From Myxocyprinus asiaticus (lineage: Eukaryota; Chordata; Actinopteri; Cypriniformes; Catostomidae): a stretch of DNA of 64,000 nt. The translations under genes and the position numbers were made by a program. Of the stretch, positions 58,650 to 64,000 are shown one piece after another (the first letter of the stretch is position 1; each line of letters begins with the position of its first letter). The stretch spans positions 21,217,931 to 21,281,930 of the forward strand of contig NC_059372.1 in assembly GCF_019703515.2 (NCBI RefSeq). Direction: 5' to 3'. Below the pieces are notes generated by a model. It saw only the letters and a list, made by a program, of their open reading frames with translations. It had not been told where the DNA came from and did not search any database.

Positions 58650-59675
58650 CATTGTTATCAAGCAGCCTTCTGAATAAACCAGTATTCAATACAAGTTAAG
58701 CTCAATCAACAGCATTTGTGGCATAATGAATTTTTTTTAAATCTCCTTTTCTCCCAAATTTGGCATGCCCAATTCCCAATGATCTCTAATTCCTTGTGGT
58801 GCGAAGTTACACGCCTATATCCGGGTGGCGGATGTTGAATCTCGGTAGCCTCCGCTTCTGAGACAGTTCGCCCATGCATCTTATCACTTGGCTTGATGAG
58901 CACGTGACCGCAGAGACTCAGCATGTGTGGAGGCTCATGCTATTGACCGCGTCATCCACACACAATTCACCACGTGCTCCATTGAGAGCGAGAACTACCG
59001 TATAGTGACCATGAGGAAGCTAACCCATGTACCCACCCTAGCAACTGGGCCAGTTGTTTGCTTAGGAAGCCTGGCTGGAGTCAGTGTGTCTTTACTCACT
59101 GACTACTATGTTGCATAATGATGATTACCACAAAAAAACATTTCAACCTCCTTTTCTTTAAAAAAAAAAAAAAAAAAAAAAAATCTTGGTAACAGTGAGG
59201 CACTTAAATACTTACTGTTTTAAAAGTATAGCCACAAGACATAAACATTATGCATGTTACCATGATTTTAGTGTGATAAAATCACTCACTAACCTTTTCT
59301 GTGTAAATTTGTATCCGATTTTACAACTTCGTTGCTATGACGATGCCATGCCGTAAACCCCAAAACCCTAAAGCAGCTGCAAAAAGGGCGATTTAAACTA
59401 ATTTACAGCTCAAATAACACACAAGTTTTAACAGAAGAATTAATGTAAATGTTGTTAAAAATTTATAAGCTTCACATTTCTGCCTTTAAACTCTTAAAAT
59501 TGTCCCCATTCACTTCCATTGTAAGTGCCTCACTGTTACCTTGAATTTTTTAATTATTTTTTTTTTAAAGAAAAGGAGGGACAAGTCAAATTACATTTTT
59601 GTGGTAATCAACATTATGCCCTGATGCTGTCGATTGAGCTTAACTTGTTTTGGACCTGGAACATTCCTTTAATAC
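58650..59675. mobile_element. MITE carrying a SINE insertion
   Basis: The left arm ACAAGTTAAGCTCAATCAAC with AGCATTTGTGGCATAATGA (58691-58729) and the right arm CATTATGCCCTGATGCTGTC with GATTGAGCTTAACTTGTTTT (about 59612-59651) are inverted repeats. The right end closes with GGAACATTCCTTTAA. CTCCTTTTCTTTAAAAAAAA (59149) and TTTTTTTAAAGAAAAGGAGG (about 59560) are a second inverted pair. The SINE at 58730-59108 interrupts the left arm. Confidence 0.8.
58730..59108 (-). mobile_element. tRNA-derived SINE, copy C, with 13-bp target duplication
   Basis: Minus orientation, tail (TTTTTTTTAAAT) at 58730, head end near 59108. The tRNA-like 5' end is truncated or eroded: the B box is not intact, unlike copies A and B. 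Flanked by TGTGGCATAATGA (58717-58729) and TGTTGCATAATGA (59109-59121), 12 of 13 identical. It sits in the left arm of the MITE at 58650-59675. Confidence 0.9.
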
Positions 59676-60727
59676 ACAGCAGTGTATTTGACTATTGAAA
59701 TGGATTTGACTGTTCAGGCGCATCACCACAAGCATTCTCGAAACATGCGCATGTTCAGCACACACACAAGACGATTGCTAGCGAATTATACAGTTATGCA
59801 TTCTGGATTATTAGTAAGAATATTAATTTTGTAATATGTGGCACAGGCCTAGACAATATAAAAAATATAGCCGGTTATTTTTCCATTTTTGAAGTTTTAA
59901 TCAGGATATTTGTCCAGCCGAAATAAAAAACAAGCGTTAATGTCGAGCCCTTATTACAAATGTATTATAATAACTAATAACAACAGCCCTATTATTATAA
60001 TACAAGTAACATTTCTCTAATTTCTTAATTTGTATGCGGCATTGCTATGAGATCTGTTTTAAAAAATGCAGTAATTTTCTGTGTGAAGTTGTGTTAACAA
60101 AAGCCTTTGAATAAGTGCATGTGAATTCCAATATGGTAAAATGCTCTCCGCTTCTGTCCACAAAAAAAAAAACCTGGTGTTATGAGATTTTTGATTTGTA
60201 ATTGTATAGTAACATGTAGTGGCCAGTTAAAGTGAATTTAGAGTTCTGTAAATACATTTGAACACAACACATGCTTTATTCTGTGCATGAGATGAGATTT
60301 CTGTAGGAAGCACAGACAGAACCACCTCACGTTCGCTCAGGACAGAGCTCCGCAGAGCAGCGAGTGGCGCGTGCAGACTGTTTGCTTTATTAAATCACAG
60401 CCTTTACAGTTTAATATTCGTAAGGTCATATCTTAATTTCGATTTTATTTCAATGGATTGTTCACCCCTACACAATGCAATAGAAAGACGTGTTGTTTTT
60501 GCGTTATTTTGCGGAACACATTCTTTTTATCTCATCACATTGAATTCAGACTGCAAGATCACAACTTGAGTATCATTCTCTTGCCGTGGTGCTGGAGATT
60601 CAGTAGTGGCGGAGCGCTACTGAGACAGTGCAATTTTTTTATAACTTGATTGAAAAGATTGACAAACAGTCAAACAGCTGAACTAAAGATGTATTTTGCT
60701 ACAAAATCGATGCAGCACTTTTTGTGT

Positions 60728-60815
60728 TACTGTCTCCTTAAGATGAATCGCTTATGTTGTATCCTTCCTCATTCAGTAAGTTGCTTTGGATAAAAGTGTC
60801 AGCTGAAATTTAAAT
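60728..60815 (+). repeat. LINE/SINE 3' tail, second copy
   Basis: CTGTCTCCTTAAGATGAATC followed by AAGTTGCTTTGGATAAAAGT parallels 22822-22915 block by block. The tail repeats are degraded. The preceding 60060-60475 region ends in GGATTGTTCACCCCTACACA, which looks like a hAT-type MITE end. Confidence 0.6.
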
Positions 60816-62117
60816 AAAAGACTGAGAGGAGATTCTAGGAGAATGCATTTGATTTTTTTTTCCAGTTCAGCCTGTTTAAAGCTGCATGTGCAACTATGAA
60901 ATGAAAACATTGATGTAGAAAATAGTTGGAAAATATTGGCTTTTGTTGTGAAAACTGCGCTATTCTGAAAACTAGCTGAGCTACTTTCACACTACTGAAA
61001 AATGTAATTAAGTTAGCAACATCACTGTTTTTCATTAGTTAGTTCCCAACACTGGCTAGTCACCCCCCACTCATCAACTGAAATATTGATGAAAATCACA
61101 AGTGCCAAAATAGGCAGTTTTGCAACCTGATTGCTCGGCCCTAATGCTCAGTCAGACCACAGTGATGTGTTTCTGAAGAGGCTGGACCTGTTGTTAATAG
61201 CTGTGTTATAACAGGTTGAGTGGTTTGCACGCAGTGTGGTTAAAGTCTAATTTTAGGTCTGACTGCCAGTGTTTTGGTAGTTGCTGCCTTAGACCGTTTC
61301 TGTGGTGTGGTATTAAATCATACAGCTCTTTCTACTTCTCTCCATCTTTCTTTCTTTTTACACACTCTTTCTTGTTTTATTTTTCTCAGCACTTCACTGG
61401 GTTAATTGTAATTATCAATAATCATTATTCACTTTTCTTTCCATCTGCTATAGCTTTCAAACTTGCCAAGTTGTGGCTGATTGTTACATGCGATTGTCAA
61501 TGGTGTTTGGTCATGCTGCTTTGATGTCATGACATCAAACCATTTATAAACATGCCTTACTTGAATTGATGCGGACAGCGGAAAACTGACATTTCTGTAG
61601 ATAATGACTTCAATTTAGGTTTGTTTCTCACACAAAGCTATTTTAATGCTTCAGAAGACTTTATTCCTTTAAGGTTACTTCAAAAAAAATTGTCATTGCC
61701 TCACTAAACCAAAAAAAACGTGGGTTAAATTCCATTGTAACCCACCACATTGGAGTGTTACAGGCAGCATACCTATAGGGCAAGGCATGGCTGTGGGAAT
61801 AGCTGCACTTTTCTTTCCGTTGTGAATTGTTTTTTAATGATGTGTCATGACAGTTTTGCCGGTAGCCAGTTGAAATACTTTATGCCACACCCCTAATTCC
61901 CTCTGCTCTGTTTGGAATAGTGTTTTGGTGTGTTTGTGGATGTGAGGTCAGTGTATGAGCTTGGCCTGGCACAGGCTGGGATTGGTTTGGGGAATTGATT
62001 TGATTCAGGCCACAGTGTTTTGCCTGCACATCTTCCTCTCTCTACACATTCCACAAAAGCCTCATTGTGCCCATCAGTGCCACAGTCTTTGTGTGAGTTG
62101 TGTGGTAGAGTCTCCTC

Positions 62118-62159
62118 TTCACTCTCTCTCTTTCTCTCTCTCCCTCTCCCTCTCCATTG

Positions 62160-62208
<49 letters not shown>
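62118..62208. repeat. CT-rich tract followed by (AT)n microsatellite
   Basis: TCTCTCTCTTTCTCTCTCTC with CCTCTCC repeats, then about 23 AT dinucleotides (62162-62208). The SLSLSLPLP and IYIYIY frames over it are artefacts. Confidence 0.95.
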
Positions 62209-62210
<2 letters not shown>

Positions 62211-62682
62211 GTTATGCATCATTGCTGGTATAACATGTCACTCATGCTTTTACAAAACTTACACCATGACTCAAACATGTCCCCTGTGACCACTTTTGAT
62301 ATGATTTTATCAGTTTTCTAGGGTAGAGTTTCTAATTAACATCAGTGAATCACGGAATGTTGAAGTCAGACATACTGAAGATGTTCTGTGAAGTCCCTAG
62401 TTCGAAACCATCACAAATTAGAATTATTTTTGATGATTTCTATCCTCTATATGTTCTAAAGTAAATTTTCGCTATCATTATAATTTTGTTATAGCTGGGT
62501 AAACAAGGAAACACAATCATACCACACTGGCATACATTAAGGCGAGGGTCAACTATATTTTGAAGGCAGATTTTTACAGAAAGGTTTAAATGAATTGCTT
62601 TGTGCTTTATGATTGTTTTACTTTTTCAGTTTTGCTAAAGAAAAAGCCTGTAATAGACTGGTTAATACAGGCATAGATTTAA

Positions 62683-62925
62683 AGCTGAAGTGTGTAATTT
62701 CTGTGCCATTAGTATCACCAAACGGAATTGCAAAAAAAAAACATTAAAACAATTCTGAACACACCCTTCATCTGCCATTGGTTCAGTCAATGTTGATATG
62801 TCTGGCTGGATGGGTTGCTCAAAAACAGGAATGTTGAAAGAGCCACAGAGCTGCAGTGTTTACACTTTTATTGGAAATCAACCTAATAATGTCTTCCTTT
62901 ATAATTGTTTCTTCATATAAAGTGG
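62683..62925. mobile_element. MITE, TTAA-AGCTGAAGTGTGTAATTT family, second copy
   Basis: Begins AGCTGAAGTGTGTAATTTCT after TTAA (62679-62682) and is collinear with 43631-43930 (CACCAAACGGA, TGCCATTGGTTCAG, GTTTACACTTTTATTGGAAA, ATCAACCTAAT). A third, very short remnant starts at about 58603. The right end is not identified. Confidence 0.7.
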
Positions 62926-63009
62926 TGTAGATTTTGTTTTGGTGATTGTGATGGTGGGGACATGTTCCCCCATCACCCCTCAATGTTCAAATGAAACCTA
63001 TGCCACTAG

Positions 63010-63482
63010 TTTAATGGCAGTTTTTATTGTGGCAATTTACTTGGGTGAGTAGGTGATCCTTTGTTGTTGTCTGAATGCTTTAGCTTTGATGCTGCAAATG
63101 CGATGTGGCCATATGCTCCCCTTCCGAAAGTAGTCTGAGTGATCAGATTGATGGCGCTCACTTTGTCACTGTTTTGAAGAATGGTGATGTTAGGCATGCT
63201 GATGGTATTCCAAGAAGTCTTGTGCATGTATATGCATGTTTTTTTTTCTTCTTCTAAAATCAGTGAGACTTCTTGGAATATCTTCAGTATGCATGACATC
63301 ACCATTCTGTGAAACGGTGAGGTAACATGACCGCCATCGATCCAATCACTTAGACTACTTTCGGAAGCGGAGCATATGGCCACATCTTATTTGAAGCATC
63401 AAAGCTAAAGCATTCAGACAACAACAAAAAAGGATCACCTACTCACCCTAGTAAATTGTCGCTATAAAACCTGCCATTAAAA
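63010..63482. mobile_element. Long fold-back (hairpin) element
   Basis: Arms of about 215 bp. The left arm starts TTTAATGGCAGTTTTTATTG; the right arm, reverse complemented, starts TTTTAATGGCAGGTTTTATA. Matching blocks in order: GGGTGAGTAGGTGATCCTTT, GTTGTTGTCTGAATGCTTTA, GATGTGGCCATATGCTCC, CCGAAAGTAGTCT, AGAATGGTGATGT and ATTCCAAGAAGTCT. The centre near 63235 is a short T-rich loop. The outer TTTAATGGCAG/CTGCCATTAAAA ends define the borders. Non-coding, despite a 119-codon minus-strand frame across it. Confidence 0.92.
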
Positions 63483-63910
63483 CAGTGGTTTAATTTGTAC
63501 CGAGCTAAAAAAGTTTAAAACATTTGTTTTGGCCCAATAATTACATAACAGGAGGTCCTTTGTGGTTTGACTAGGATGCACCATGACACATTAGCATTTA
63601 CACTTCAAATGTGCTGTTGCAATATGCATCCTTTCCATGGAGTGATTAGATCACAGTGCATCTCCAAGACGCATTGGAGCCGTTTACCCCAGTATTCAGT
63701 GATGTCCACTTGTGAGCAGATCAACCGAGGTGAGTATTAATACCAGGTTTAGACAGAGTCTTACAAATGCCCTACAGTTGACAAAGGATTATAAAGGAGC
63801 TCCTACAATAAATATTACTGTTTTGACTTGCACATCCTTGAACCGTTCCCACATTAAGACATCTAGCAATATGACTGTTGTGATGGATGTGGCTTTCTGA
63901 GACCGGTCTC

Positions 63911-63912
<2 letters not shown>

Positions 63913-63965
<53 letters not shown>
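63913..63965. repeat. (TG)n microsatellite
   Basis: About 26 uninterrupted TG dinucleotides near the right edge of the window. Confidence 0.97.
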
Positions 63966-63967
<2 letters not shown>

Positions 63968-64000
63968 CTGGTGGGCAAGTGGAGGCTTGTTTTTTGTTTG

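Overview
This window is AT-rich, intron-dominated vertebrate DNA. The mix of mobile elements points to a ray-finned fish, probably a cyprinid or close relative (inference). The mix comprises Tc1 elements including a Sleeping-Beauty/Tss1-like family, DIRS, fish-type L1 and CR1/L2 LINEs, a tRNA-headed SINE with a long body, and many hAT-type MITEs. Only one host gene can be supported. Two small + strand exons, 29884-30006 and 49793-49930, each encode one complete LDL-receptor class A (LA) module. Both are phase 1/phase 1, and they splice in frame to each other through a shared Cys codon. Sequence and order match the first two LA repeats of LRP1, the giant endocytic receptor. I see no signal-peptide exon upstream and no following EGF exon downstream. 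On this reading, bases 1-29883 are 5' flank and/or intron 1, 30007-49792 is a 19.8-kb intron 2, and 49931-64000 is the start of intron 3.

Everything else that can be recognised is repeats, many of them nested. 1-1970: an internally deleted L1-type LINE (- strand) abutting the 3' half of a Tc1 element. 2190-4495: tandem or diverged repeats, some carrying tRNA-like promoter boxes. 4496-4993: a MITE. 6742-9798: a TTAA-flanked element that contains an L1 fragment, which is split by a hAT MITE, which itself carries an 84-bp triplication. 12667-14046: two MITEs. 14885-16363: a nearly intact Tc1 whose transposase has one nonsense codon in its body. 17082-17887 and 18214-18640: a hAT MITE and a SINE. 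18943-20590: a hAT MITE split by a Tc1 fragment. 23500-25517: two back-to-back hAT MITEs with perfect 8-bp duplications. 26403-27497: fold-back MITEs.

Inside intron 2 lie an ATGGTA/TACCAT-rich tract (31060-31910), MITEs at 33694 and 35448, a decayed DIRS retrotransposon (36022-40135) interrupted by a hAT MITE and by a LINE 3' end, a decayed Tc1 (40590-42060), a SINE with a clear 14-bp target duplication (42796-43226), a mosaic Tc1 (44690-45735), and a CR1/L2-type LINE (46975-48980). Intron 3 holds a long fold-back hairpin (51181-51596), a Sleeping-Beauty-like Tc1 copy (53905-55453), an element with inverted repeats of about 160 bp (56945-57948), a SINE inside a MITE (58730-59108), another long hairpin (63010-63482) and microsatellites.

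I found no tRNA, rRNA, CRISPR, phage or operon-type system, and no convincing second protein-coding gene. The notable content is the nesting order of the elements and the long inverted repeats and opposed SINEs around the lrp1 exons. No previously undescribed system is evident.
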